Below the pieces are notes generated by a model, which saw only the letters and a program-made list of their open reading frames with translations, had not been told where the DNA came from and ran no database searches. From contig MKWP01000016.1 of NCBI GenBank assembly GCA_001899805.1, positions 298,090 to 362,089 on the forward strand: 64,000 nucleotides of DNA, read 5' to 3'. Positions 51,082 to 60,106 of this stretch are shown piece after piece. The translations under genes and the position numbers were made by a program. Numbering within the stretch: the stretch's first letter is position 1; each line of letters opens with the position of its first letter. This DNA is from Lysobacterales bacterium 66-474. GTDB lineage: Bacteria > Pseudomonadota > Gammaproteobacteria > Xanthomonadales > Rhodanobacteraceae.

Positions 51082-52800
51082 TCACGCGCGCCCGGACAGC
51101 TTGCGCAACCATGCCTTGCCGCGTGGCCCGAGCATCGATTTCGCCGCGCCTTTCATCCTGGTCCAGTGCATGGGCAAGGTATCGCCGACGGCGACTTCGA
51201 CCAAGGTGACGCCCGGCGCCTCGATGGCCGCGCGTAGCGTCGTCTCCGGGTCGGCCTGCAAACGCACGTGGCGCACGCCAATCGCCTGCGCCAGTGCCGC
51301 GCAATCGAGTTCCGGCAACACCGTCCCGGAGGCGTGGCCGTAGCGCTCGATCTGCTGGTCGCGGATGGCACCGAGAATGCCGTCCACGAATACGATCACC
51401 ACGAGATCGATCCGTTCCCGCACCGCCGCAAGCAGTTCGAGGCCGGACATCGCGAGGCCACCGTCACCGATCAGTGCCACCACTGGACGCCCGGGATCGG
51501 CGAGCTTGGCGCCGATGGCGGCGCCGATGGCGAAACCCATCGATTGCAGGTTCGTGGGGGTGATGAGGCCGCGGGCACCCAGCACCGGATAGTGGCGGCG
51601 CGCAAGTTCCTGGTGGCGCCCCGAATCGGTGACCAGGTGCGATTCGCGTGGCAGCGCCCTGCCCAATGCCGCGAAGAAGGCTTCCGGCTTGCCCGAAGGC
51701 ACGCCATGGATGCGTGGCTCGACCAGGTCGCGGAGCTTTTCGGCGCGGCAGCGCTCGCGCCATGTCGTCACAGCATCGGCGGTATAGCCGGCGCTGGGCG
51801 CGAAATCCGGCCCCAGCCGTTGCAGCAGCGCGGTCATGAAGGCCGGCGCATCGGCGCGGATCGCCCATCGCGCAGGGTAATTCGCTGCAAGGACTTCGGG
51901 CGAAGCGTCGACGTGGATCAACTTTTCCGGGGGCAGCTTCAACCTGAATCCGCGTGCGCCGTTGTGCGAGAACTTGCAGCCGATCGCCAGCACCAGGTCG
52001 CTGGCCTCGATCAGCCGGTTCAGCGTCTCGGCATTGTTGCCGGCGAGTGCGAACCCCAACGACAGCGGATGGTCTTCGGCGACCACGCCGCGTCCCGAGG
52101 TGGTGGTGACGACCGCGGCGGACAGTCGTTCCGCGAGGTGCGTTGCCGCGGTGGCGGCGCCAGCACAACCCTGTCCGAGCAACAGCACGCAATGACTCGC
52201 CTGCGCCAGCGCCGCGGCAACGGCGTCCACGTCCCCGGAATCCACGCGCTGGCCCGCCGGTTGCATCGGCGAGCCGGCGTCGCCGGATGCGGATTGCTCC
52301 CATACTCCGCGCGCGACCTGGACCAGCACCGGACCGGGTTCGCCCGCAAGACAAGCCTGCCAGGCCTCGGCAATCCCGTTGGCTGCCGTGTCGGCGTGGT
52401 CGATCGCGACGATCTTGCGGGTGACGGGCGCGGCCATCGCGGACTGGCCGATGGCCTGCAACTGGAAGCGCTGGCCGGGCGCTTGCGCCGGGGCATTGGT
52501 GAGGTGCAGGATCGCCGCGGAGTCCAGCGCCGCTTCGGCCAGCCCGGTCAACGCCCAGGTGAACCCGGGTCCCGGGATCGTCAACAGCACACCGGGCCGG
52601 CCCGAAGCCCGGAAATAGCCGTTCGCCATCATCGCCGCGGACAGCTCGTTGGTCGCCACCACCAGCCGCAGGCCCGATCCGCGCAGTGCCTCGAACAGCG
52701 GCACGTTCTGCGTTCCGGGCAATCCGAACACGCAATCGACGCCTGCGCGCCGCAGGGCCTGCACTATCCGCTTCGCGCCGGAATCCTGTGCCATGCTCAT
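51082..52800 (-). CDS. thiamine-diphosphate-dependent enzyme (acetolactate synthase-like)
   Basis: 572 residues in the three-domain order of the ALS/benzoylformate decarboxylase family. The catalytic Glu is in VVATNELSAAMMANGY near residue 51; the middle domain has LVLAIGCKFSHNGARG, and the ThDP/Mg motif is GDGGLAMSGLELLAAVRERIDLVVIVFVDG near residues 447-476. Decarboxylation or carboligation of a 2-keto acid is expected. It is not a normal ilvB: no small subunit adjoins. The A-T-TE synthetase upstream on the same strand could be its metabolic partner. Confidence 0.87.
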   Translation of the reverse strand: MSMAQDSGAKRIVQALRRAGVDCVFGLPGTQNVPLFEALRGSGLRLVVATNELSAAMMANGYFRASGRPGVLLTIPGPGFTWALTGLAEAALDSAAILHLTNAPAQAPGQRFQLQAIGQSAMAAPVTRKIVAIDHADTAANGIAEAWQACLAGEPGPVLVQVARGVWEQSASGDAGSPMQPAGQRVDSGDVDAVAAALAQASHCVLLLGQGCAGAATAATHLAERLSAAVVTTTSGRGVVAEDHPLSLGFALAGNNAETLNRLIEASDLVLAIGCKFSHNGARGFRLKLPPEKLIHVDASPEVLAANYPARWAIRADAPAFMTALLQRLGPDFAPSAGYTADAVTTWRERCRAEKLRDLVEPRIHGVPSGKPEAFFAALGRALPRESHLVTDSGRHQELARRHYPVLGARGLITPTNLQSMGFAIGAAIGAKLADPGRPVVALIGDGGLAMSGLELLAAVRERIDLVVIVFVDGILGAIRDQQIERYGHASGTVLPELDCAALAQAIGVRHVRLQADPETTLRAAIEAPGVTLVEVAVGDTLPMHWTRMKGAAKSMLGPRGKAWLRKLSGRA

Positions 52801-52917
52801 GTTGGAATGCCCACGCGTGAGGAGCGAAGCCGCGACCCCGGATGGTTGCCCACGTTGCCCCGCCTTGTCGTCGTCGAGTCCATCGAAACCCCGTGCCGGG
52901 CAAGACTTTGCATGCCG

Positions 52918-55731
52918 CTACAGCAGCTTGTCCAGTGCGCGCGCCACTCCGGCGACGAACGCATCGTCGCGCATGCAAAGGTAATGGGAACGCATCGCCT
53001 CGGGAAAATAGCGTGAAAGCTCGCGCGCACGATCGGACAGCGTGCCCAGCGCCACACGGTGGGCAACGAGCCGCCGCACGTACGGCCTGAGCTGCGCTTC
53101 CACCAACGGTTGATACGCATCGTCCGGGTCGAACAGCACCACGTCGCCGTCGTAGCGTTGCAGCCGGTACAGATTCTGCGCGCGTACCTGCTGTCCGTAC
53201 TGGACGGCGATCCGCTCGATGGTTTCCGCGCCCATCTCCGGTGCAACCCGGGCCACCCTGGCCAGCAGCGCATCGAAATAGTGTTCGGGTTCCAGCCCCG
53301 CCAGATCCTCCCGCGCGAGGGCCACGGGAAGTCCGGTGTTCAACTCCATCAGCGCCGAAAGGCCGAGGACGGATTGGCGGCTGGTCTTCGCCTGTCTTTC
53401 GAGCTGGAGAACCTGTTCGGGCGTGAAAACGAAATCATTCAACCGGGCCGAGTGGCCGCTGCGCCGGAACCCGCGCGGCAACGCACCGCGCAGCCGTCCC
53501 ATGAGCAACGCGATGCGTGCCAACGGCTGCCGCATGAAACGCGCCTCCAGCGCCCAATATCCGAAACGCCGCTTGCTGGCTCGATCCATGGCGAGCGGGT
53601 CGATCAGGGCCAGCAGCGCCACCTCCTGGCCTTGGCGCCGGAGTTGTTGCGCGATCTCGAACCCGAACGCGCCCGCCGAGGAATAGGCCAGCAAGTGATA
53701 CGGCCCCTCGGGTTGGCGTGCACGGATGGCATCGACGTAACTCGCGACCCATGCCTGGAATCGGCACGCCGCGTCCCTTTCGCCCCACAGGAACGGATCG
53801 CGTACCCCGATGACTTCGCGATCGGTCCGCAGTGCGTGGATCAGCTTTTCGTAGGCGCCGAGCGTCCCGCCCGCGGAAGCAATCACGAACAGTGGCGCAG
53901 CGCCATCGCGGGCGCCCGATTTCAGCGTGACCAGTGTGGAACCGCCCGACGCCTTCTGCACCGTTGCGCCGTCGCGCACGGCGTCGATGTGGGCGGCAAG
54001 TGCCGCGACCGTCGGAAACCGGTAAACGGCGTCGTCGGGAAGCTGCATGCGTCCCAGCTCAAAGGCATCCCGCAGCCGCGCAACCACGAAGAAAGTCTTC
54101 AGCGATGTGCCGCCCACCTCGAAGAAGTTGCTGTCCGGCCCGAAAGCCGCGTGTGCCAGCACGGCGGTCCAGACCTCCGCCACCCGTGTTTCGGTTGCCG
54201 AGCGGAAGCGCGCGGGTGTCGAGGTCGCGGCGAGCACGTCGTGCTCTTCCAGCAGCTTGCGCCGGTCCACCTTTCCGCTCGCGGTGCGCGGAAGGCTGTC
54301 CAACCCGACCACCAGGGACGGCACCATGTAACCGGGCAACTGCTCGTGCAGCGCTTCGTGCAGTTCGTGCGGGCGGATGGTCGGGGGCACGACGAAAGCC
54401 ACCAGCATCGTGCTGCCGTCGCCGCTGTCCTTCGCGGTGACCGCGCATTGGGTGACGCCCGGAACGGCCGCGATGGCTTTCTCGACTTCCTGCAGGTCGA
54501 CGCGGAAGCCCCTGATCTTGACGGTGTCGTCGATACGCCCGAGGAACTGCAGTGCGCCATCGGGGGTCACGCGCACCCGGTCGTTGGTGCGATACATCCG
54601 CTTGCCATCGTCGTCGATGACCAGCGCCGCCGCGGTGAGCGCCGGATCCCTGAAGTAACCGGTGAACAGTGCCGGGCCTTCGATGTACAGCATTCCCGGC
54701 GCGCCCGGTGCGACCGGCGCCAGGTCGTCGCCGAGCACGTGCGCCCGCACATCCGGCGAGATCGGCTTGCCGAGCGGCAGCTCGTCGCCGCGATGGATTG
54801 CATCCCGAAGGTCGCAAACCAGCACCGAGCTGGCTTCGGTGCTGCCGTAGATCGAATGGATCTTCGTCGTTTCCGGAAACGCCGCGACAGTGCGTGCAGC
54901 AAGCGCGGGATCCACGTATTCGCCCATCAAAACGAGCGCGTTGATTGTCGGCGGCATGAAACCGGGCATGTCGAGCGATGCCCGCAGCACCGAGGGAACG
55001 ATCAGGAGACGCGAGACACGCCCGCGCCTGACGACATCCCAGAACGCGCCAAGCGTTTTCGCCACGTCGTCGGGGATGATGCAGACACGGATGCCGCACA
55101 GCAGCGGCTCGAACAGTTCGTAGATGGCGTGGGTCGTCGTCATGTGCGCCTTCTGGCAACACACTTCGCCGGGCGCGTAAGGGTGCGTGTCCCACGTCCA
55201 TTGCAGCCGATGGAAAAAGGAACGATGGCTGCGCACGATCATCTTGGGGTTGCCGGTGGAGCCCGACGAGCACAACACGAACGCCGCAGCGTCAGGGCCC
55301 CCCGCATCCGTCGCGACGGGTTCGCCTTTGGCGTCGGCCAGGTCGGTGAAGTGCAGGATGCGTACGTGCAGCAACGGTTCGGCGGGCGTCTCGTGGTCGT
55401 CGATCACGGCATCGAGCGCGGCAAACGCAAGGACGCTGCGCAGGCGGTTGAGCGGCCAGGACGGCGGCAACGGCACTACCGCGCCGTTCGCTTTCAGGAT
55501 GGCCAGCACGCTGACGACGTACCTGATCGAGCGCTCCATGTGGAGGCCCACGAACGCGCCGCCGCGGATGCCACGCGTCTGGATGGCCGCCGCCAGCCGA
55601 TCGGACGCGGCGTCGAGTTCGGCGAAGGTCAGCGTGCGGCCGCCCTCGACGAGCGCGACGGCGTCCGGCGTGCGCGCCGCCTGTTCGCGGAACTGCCGGT
55701 CGAGGCGATGCGTGGATCCGGACTGATTCAT
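52918..55731 (-). CDS. single-module A-T-TE synthetase (NRPS-like)
   Basis: 937 residues. The adenylation domain (1-500) has the A3 core VLCSSGSTGNPKM near 160 and A5/A7-like YGSTEA and YRTNDRV. A carrier domain has FFEVGGTSLKTFF, with the pantetheine Ser near 541. A thioesterase follows with AYSSAGAFGFE (Ser near 682). There is no condensation domain. At the position of the Asp that binds an alpha-amino group, the A4 region reads TTHAIYELFEP, with Thr, which argues against an alpha-amino acid. A-T-TE enzymes elsewhere couple or release 2-keto acids, so a keto or hydroxy acid is plausible. A ThDP enzyme gene follows. Confidence 0.87.
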   Translation of the reverse strand: MNQSGSTHRLDRQFREQAARTPDAVALVEGGRTLTFAELDAASDRLAAAIQTRGIRGGAFVGLHMERSIRYVVSVLAILKANGAVVPLPPSWPLNRLRSVLAFAALDAVIDDHETPAEPLLHVRILHFTDLADAKGEPVATDAGGPDAAAFVLCSSGSTGNPKMIVRSHRSFFHRLQWTWDTHPYAPGEVCCQKAHMTTTHAIYELFEPLLCGIRVCIIPDDVAKTLGAFWDVVRRGRVSRLLIVPSVLRASLDMPGFMPPTINALVLMGEYVDPALAARTVAAFPETTKIHSIYGSTEASSVLVCDLRDAIHRGDELPLGKPISPDVRAHVLGDDLAPVAPGAPGMLYIEGPALFTGYFRDPALTAAALVIDDDGKRMYRTNDRVRVTPDGALQFLGRIDDTVKIRGFRVDLQEVEKAIAAVPGVTQCAVTAKDSGDGSTMLVAFVVPPTIRPHELHEALHEQLPGYMVPSLVVGLDSLPRTASGKVDRRKLLEEHDVLAATSTPARFRSATETRVAEVWTAVLAHAAFGPDSNFFEVGGTSLKTFFVVARLRDAFELGRMQLPDDAVYRFPTVAALAAHIDAVRDGATVQKASGGSTLVTLKSGARDGAAPLFVIASAGGTLGAYEKLIHALRTDREVIGVRDPFLWGERDAACRFQAWVASYVDAIRARQPEGPYHLLAYSSAGAFGFEIAQQLRRQGQEVALLALIDPLAMDRASKRRFGYWALEARFMRQPLARIALLMGRLRGALPRGFRRSGHSARLNDFVFTPEQVLQLERQAKTSRQSVLGLSALMELNTGLPVALAREDLAGLEPEHYFDALLARVARVAPEMGAETIERIAVQYGQQVRAQNLYRLQRYDGDVVLFDPDDAYQPLVEAQLRPYVRRLVAHRVALGTLSDRARELSRYFPEAMRSHYLCMRDDAFVAGVARALDKLL

Positions 55732-55896
55732 GGGAACGTCTCGGCTTCAGGCGTGCACGGTGTCGTCGTCAAGGCCGTGGGCTGTCGAAGTTGAGCAACG
55801 ATGGTCAGTCTGGTGCCGCCGTAGCCTAGCGCAGTTCCGGGCCGGGGATCGGCGGCACGGCGTGCGTGCGCACGAACCGCGTGGATACCGCCGGGA

Positions 55897-56880
55897 TTAT
55901 CCGTGCGCGGCCCCTTGCCGGCCGGACCTGAGCCGCTGCAACAACCGCGCCGCGGCAGGGACGTGCGCGGCAGCGGCGCGTACCAGCAGGTCGGGTTCGC
56001 GTTGGCCGAGCGCGATCGCGCGCCGAAATGCGTGTCGTGCGCCGCGATAGTCGCGTTGTGACAACAGGGCGTAACCCATGCGCGCGTAGACGCTGCCGCG
56101 GCGGCGCCTGACCTGCGGCGAATGTTCCGGGAACAGGTCGGGGCGACGGGCCACCCACTCATCGATGATTTCCAGATCGCGGCGCTGGCAGGCCAGCGCG
56201 TTCCCGTGCATCAGGCTGTCGGGCAGCAATCGCCGCCGCACCAGTACCCGATCGACGTAGTCGAACTCGAACCGCTCCGCCAGCCGCAGGAACAAATCGA
56301 GATCCTCGTAGACGCGTTGCGTGCCATCGAAGCAACCGACCTCGAGGAGGGCGGCCTTGCGCACGACCAGCGACGAGGTCAGAACGAAGTTGCCGGGGAA
56401 CAGTTGGCTCAGGATGTCGCCGCGCGCCGGGGGCTTGTCCTGGAAGAGCGTCTTCGGCATGTCACGGTGGGGCTGGAAATCGATTTCATCCGTGTACACG
56501 CACGCCACCGCGGGGTTGCGTGCAAACACTTCCATCTGCACCGCAAGTTTGTCCGGCATCCACAAGTCGTCGGCATCGAGGAAGGCGATGAATTCGCCGC
56601 GCGCCCGTTCGATGGCGCGGTTGCGCGCCGCCCCGGCGCCCGCGTTCTGCTGGTGTTCCCAATGCAGCCATGGCCACTTCGCCGCGTATCGGGTCAGCAC
56701 TTCCTGCGTGGCATCGCGGGAGCCGTCGTCGACCACGATGACTTCGAAGTCGCGGAACGTCTGCGCGGCCACGCTTTCCAGCGTCTCCGGCAACGTGGCC
56801 GCGGAATTGTAGGCGGCGATGGCCACCGAGACGCGCGGTGCAACGCCGGTTCCGGCAGCTTCGACGTTGGAGGTTGTCAT
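55897..56880 (-). CDS. family 2 glycosyltransferase
   Basis: 327 residues. The GT-A start RVSVAIAAYNSAATLPETLESVAAQTFRDFEVIVVDDGS and the DxD-like FIAFLDADDLWMPDKLA are clear, followed by VYEDLDLFLRLAERFEFDYVDRVLV. It probably adds a sugar to a lipid-linked or surface glycan at the inner membrane; no membrane segment is present. The C-terminal 50 residues are rich in Arg and Ala. It lies 25 bases after the deacetylase gene on the same strand and is probably cotranscribed. Confidence 0.9.
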   Translation of the reverse strand: MTTSNVEAAGTGVAPRVSVAIAAYNSAATLPETLESVAAQTFRDFEVIVVDDGSRDATQEVLTRYAAKWPWLHWEHQQNAGAGAARNRAIERARGEFIAFLDADDLWMPDKLAVQMEVFARNPAVACVYTDEIDFQPHRDMPKTLFQDKPPARGDILSQLFPGNFVLTSSLVVRKAALLEVGCFDGTQRVYEDLDLFLRLAERFEFDYVDRVLVRRRLLPDSLMHGNALACQRRDLEIIDEWVARRPDLFPEHSPQVRRRRGSVYARMGYALLSQRDYRGARHAFRRAIALGQREPDLLVRAAAAHVPAAARLLQRLRSGRQGAAHG

Positions 56881-56905
56881 GGTCGGAAGGCCCGGCTCGT
56901 CCGTT

Positions 56906-57862
56906 TCAGGCGGTGGGTTTGTGCAGGCGTCGCACAAAGGTTGCGCGCCCGCCGCCGCCCGGAACGCGCGGCAGCGTGGCAAGGTCGTTGCCTTCAGCAA
57001 CGAAGGCCTTCTGCGTGGTGACGGCGGCGCGATAGTTCTGGCGCGCCAGCTTCACCACGGCCGCGTTGTTGGCACCGTTGGGATAACTGAAGAGGTCGAC
57101 GCAACGATCGAGCTTTTGCTCCAGTGCCCGGCGGCTGCCGGCGATTTCCGTTTCCAGCGTTGAATCATCCAGTGTCGGCAGCATCGGATGGGTGCTGGTG
57201 TGGCTGCCGATCGTGATCAGGCTTGCATCCATCTGCCGGACCTGGTCCCAGGTCAGCGGCGCATGCCGTTCGGTGTCTTCGGGGCGTGGCGAGAAATCGC
57301 GGGTGAGTTTCTCGACACTGGTTTGGAAAACGCGCCGGTCGTCCATGGAAAGCGTCTTGGTCCATTCCATGATCGCTTCCGCAGCGGACTCCGGGCACCC
57401 CGCGTTGCGGGCGACCTCGCCGCGTTCGGCATTACCCAGCGACTTCAGGCGCATGCGCAACTCGGTGCGCCACAGCCAGTCGCCCGATTCGATCAGGCCG
57501 GGGCAAACGAAAAACGTGGCGGGCACCGCGTATGCGCGCAGCAATGGCCACGCCACGGTGAAATGGTTGCGCACCCCGTCGTCGAAGGTGATCACGGCCT
57601 CGCGGCCGGTCACCGTACCCGCCTGCACGCGGTTGGCCAGTTCGCCCAAACCCACCGGTTCGAGGTGCTTGCGCAGGAAGCGAAGCTGCCATTCGAACTG
57701 GCGTGTGGAAACCTCGTCGTCGCCGACGATGTGGTACATCAGGATGCGGGGACGGCGAACGGACCGGGCATGGCGCAGGGCGGACCCCGACGAATAAGCC
57801 GCCCAGCGGTACGGAATGGCGAGCGCGCTGTGCAGCGGGTTCGGGCGGGGCGGTATCGGCAT
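56906..57862 (-). CDS. polysaccharide deacetylase family protein
   Basis: 318 residues with a NodB-type domain: ILMYHIVGDDEVS, the catalytic VITFDDGVRNHF near residue 90 (TFDDG), GSHTSTHPMLP with the metal histidines, and DLFSYPNGANN. Family members remove N-acetyl groups from amino sugars, or act as carbohydrate esterases. It is clustered with a glycosyltransferase (25 bases away) and faces a sulfotransferase gene, so the substrate is likely the same surface glycan. It lacks a signal peptide; the enzyme would act before export. Confidence 0.88.
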   Translation of the reverse strand: MPIPPRPNPLHSALAIPYRWAAYSSGSALRHARSVRRPRILMYHIVGDDEVSTRQFEWQLRFLRKHLEPVGLGELANRVQAGTVTGREAVITFDDGVRNHFTVAWPLLRAYAVPATFFVCPGLIESGDWLWRTELRMRLKSLGNAERGEVARNAGCPESAAEAIMEWTKTLSMDDRRVFQTSVEKLTRDFSPRPEDTERHAPLTWDQVRQMDASLITIGSHTSTHPMLPTLDDSTLETEIAGSRRALEQKLDRCVDLFSYPNGANNAAVVKLARQNYRAAVTTQKAFVAEGNDLATLPRVPGGGGRATFVRRLHKPTA

Positions 57863-58063
57863 GCCCGTAGTATGCCCGTTGCAGGATGCGGCGTGTATCT
57901 CCGCGGATAGCCCGCGCCACCGGCCATCGAACGCAGCCTTGGGCTCGTCGCGGGACACACGCGCCAGCCGAAAGACGATAGGCTTGCGGTCACCGAAGGC
58001 GACCGATAGGTTGCCTCCGGCCGCGGCGGTTTGCGCGATCGCATCCCACCCAACGGGCGACCC

Positions 58064-58930
58064 ATGATCGAAAAACCCATTTTTGTCGTCGGCGCCGGCC
58101 GCAGCGGGTCGACCTTGTTCCACCAGATGTTCACCGAGCATCCCCGATTGTCCTGGATGTCGACGCTCTGTGATCGTCATCCCGATCATCCTGGATACCA
58201 TCGCGCGTTGATGCGCGCGATCGACTTGCCGGGCGCCGGCTCCTTGCTGAGGCGGCGCTGGGAATCGGCGGAGTGCTACGAATTCTGGAACCACTTCTAT
58301 CGCGGCTTTGCACAACCCTGCCGCGACCTGCGCGCCGACGACGCCACCCCGCGCGCGATCGCCGCGCTGCGCCGGGCAACGGCACCGCTGGTTACCGCGA
58401 AGCGTCCGCGCTTGCTGGCCAAGGTCACCGGCTGGCCCAGGCTCGGATTCCTGCACGCGGTGTTCCCCGACGCCCGCTTCATCCACGTCTATCGCGACGG
58501 CCGTGCGGTCGCCAATTCACTGCTGCAGGTGGATTTCTGGCGCGGATGGCAGGGGCCGGCCCAATGGCGTTGGGGTCCGTTCGATGACGGGGACCAGCGG
58601 GAGTGGGAAGCGCACGATCGATCCTTTGTTGCACTGGCCGCGATCCAGTGGAAGATCCTCATGCGTGCGGCGGACGCGGCGAAGCGGTCGATACCGGCGT
58701 CCAGTTTGATGGACGTGCGTTACGAAGATTTTGCGGAACGACCCGTCGAGATGTTTCGTGAAGTCGGCGAATTCTGCGGACTCGACCCGGACACGCGCTT
58801 CGAACGCGCACTGGGGCGCTATCGCGTCGAGAGCGCCAATTACAAATGGCAGAAGGATCTCAGCCCTGCGCAGCAGGCGGTCCTGCTCGCGGTGCTGGGC
58901 GAGGATTTGGTGAGGTACGGATACGGTTGA
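58064..58930 (+). CDS. sulfotransferase family protein
   Basis: 288 residues. The PAPS 5'-phosphosulfate loop is FVVGAGRSGSTLFHQM near residue 10; the 3'-phosphate motif is DARFIHVYRDGRAVANS, and VRYEDFAERPVEMFREVGEFCGL is the usual C-terminal helix. It transfers sulfate from PAPS to a hydroxyl or amine of a glycan or small molecule. The ATG was placed by the family start; an in-frame earlier codon would add 11 residues. The acyltransferase begins 11 bases after its stop. Confidence 0.9.
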   Translation: MIEKPIFVVGAGRSGSTLFHQMFTEHPRLSWMSTLCDRHPDHPGYHRALMRAIDLPGAGSLLRRRWESAECYEFWNHFYRGFAQPCRDLRADDATPRAIAALRRATAPLVTAKRPRLLAKVTGWPRLGFLHAVFPDARFIHVYRDGRAVANSLLQVDFWRGWQGPAQWRWGPFDDGDQREWEAHDRSFVALAAIQWKILMRAADAAKRSIPASSLMDVRYEDFAERPVEMFREVGEFCGLDPDTRFERALGRYRVESANYKWQKDLSPAQQAVLLAVLGEDLVRYGYG

Positions 58931-58941
58931 CGGGGGCTGCA

Positions 58942-60056
58942 ATGACGTACGTGTCTGGCCGGATGCCGTCGCTGGACGGGTTTCGTGCCGTCTCGATCCT
59001 GATGGTGTTGTGCGGACACCTCGGCGGCACGCGCGGTTTCCCGCTGACGGCGAGCGCCATCTCCCATTGGACCGGCGATCTCGGTGCGCTCGGCGTGCAG
59101 GTGTTCTTCGTGATTTCGGGCTTCCTGATCACTTCACTCCTGATGAGCGAGCGCCAGCAGACCGGCACGATCTCGTTGAAGAACTTCTACCTGCGCCGGG
59201 TGTTGCGCATCTTCCCAGCGTCCTACACCCTGATCCTGATGCTGCTGGTCGCGACCTTGCTGGGTTGGCTGGACCTGACCGCTCGCGATTTCATTTTTGC
59301 CTCCACGTACACCGTCAACTACTACCCGCACCACCCGTGGCAGATCGGCCACCTGTGGTCGTTGTCGGTGGAAGAACAATTCTATTTGCTGTGGCCGCTG
59401 GCGCTCCTGCTGTTGCGCGAGCGGCGTGGCCTGCTGCTGGCCATTGCGGCGATCTTCATCGGCCCCGTGGTGCGCGCGGTGATCAGGGAATACGTCCTGC
59501 ACGTCAATCCGGCATCGCCGCTTTCGGACATGTCGATCTTTCCCGCAATGTGCGATTACCTGGCGACCGGCTGCGCGCTGGCGCTGCTGCGGCCATGGTT
59601 GCTCACCCAGGATTGGTACCTGCGCCTGACCGGCAGCCGCTGGCTGTGGCTGGCGGTGCCGCTGATTTTCCTGATCAACCGGGGGGGGGCTATACCGCGG
59701 TCATGTTCTTTGGCTCGCCGGTGCAGAACGTGTGCATCGCACTCCTGATCGAGTCGATGACCCGGCACCATCGCAGTTTGCCCGGGCGTGTCCTCAACTG
59801 GGGGCCGGTGGCATTTCTGGGTGTCCTGAGCTATTCGTTGTACCTGTGGCAGCAGCCGTTCATCAACCGGCATTCGGATGCGTGGATCAACGCATTTCCG
59901 CAAAATGTCGTGCTGGCGTTCATCGCGGCCTTGCTGTCGTACTTCATGGTCGAGCGTGCGTTCCTGCGCTTGCGCAAGCGGCTGCGACACGGCGCTGGAA
60001 CGACGATACGTGAGCCGGACGTTGAAGGCGTTGCCGTGCCTGCCGATCGTACGTAG
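58942..60056 (+). pseudogene. OafA-like acyltransferase 3, frame interrupted at a G9 tract
   Basis: Integral membrane acetyltransferase that would decorate a polysaccharide. The first frame (58942-59748) reads RMPSLDGFRAVSILMVLCGHLGGTRG, with the catalytic His, and FYLRRVLRIFPASYTL, then eight to nine helices. At nine consecutive G (59681-59689) the reading breaks: the continuation YTAVMFFGSPVQN through the last helices lies in another frame ending at 60056. Seven or ten G would restore one frame of about 370 codons. The gene may be OFF by slipped-strand mispairing, broken, or mis-sequenced. It sits between the sulfotransferase gene and galE. Confidence 0.85.
59681..59689 (+). repeat. G9 homopolymer in the acyltransferase gene
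   Basis: Nine consecutive G, the longest mononucleotide run noticed in the window. It lies exactly where the acyltransferase frame changes. Tracts of this length are typical contingency loci. Confidence 0.75.
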
Positions 60057-60064
60057 CCAACCGC

Positions 60065-60070
60065 TACAAT
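60065..60070 (+). promoter_or_regulatory. TACAAT -10 upstream of galE
   Basis: The 12-mer CCGCTACAATCC is identical to that upstream of speE. The galE GTG begins 37 bases downstream. There is no convincing -35. Confidence 0.4.
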
Positions 60071-60106
60071 CCCGGGGCACGCGACGATCCACAAAAGAGA
60101 GCTATC

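Noticed and set aside
51082..52800. Calling the ThDP enzyme ilvB
   Set aside because: No small subunit gene, and the context is a biosynthetic cluster, not branched-chain amino acid synthesis.
51268..53016. 582-codon plus-strand open frame opposite the ThDP enzyme
   Set aside because: Antisense shadow; the minus strand carries the catalytic Glu and ThDP motifs.
53059..55794. 911-codon plus-strand open frame opposite the A-T-TE synthetase
   Set aside because: It mirrors the synthetase, has no recognisable motifs and a composition typical of the antisense of a GC-rich gene.
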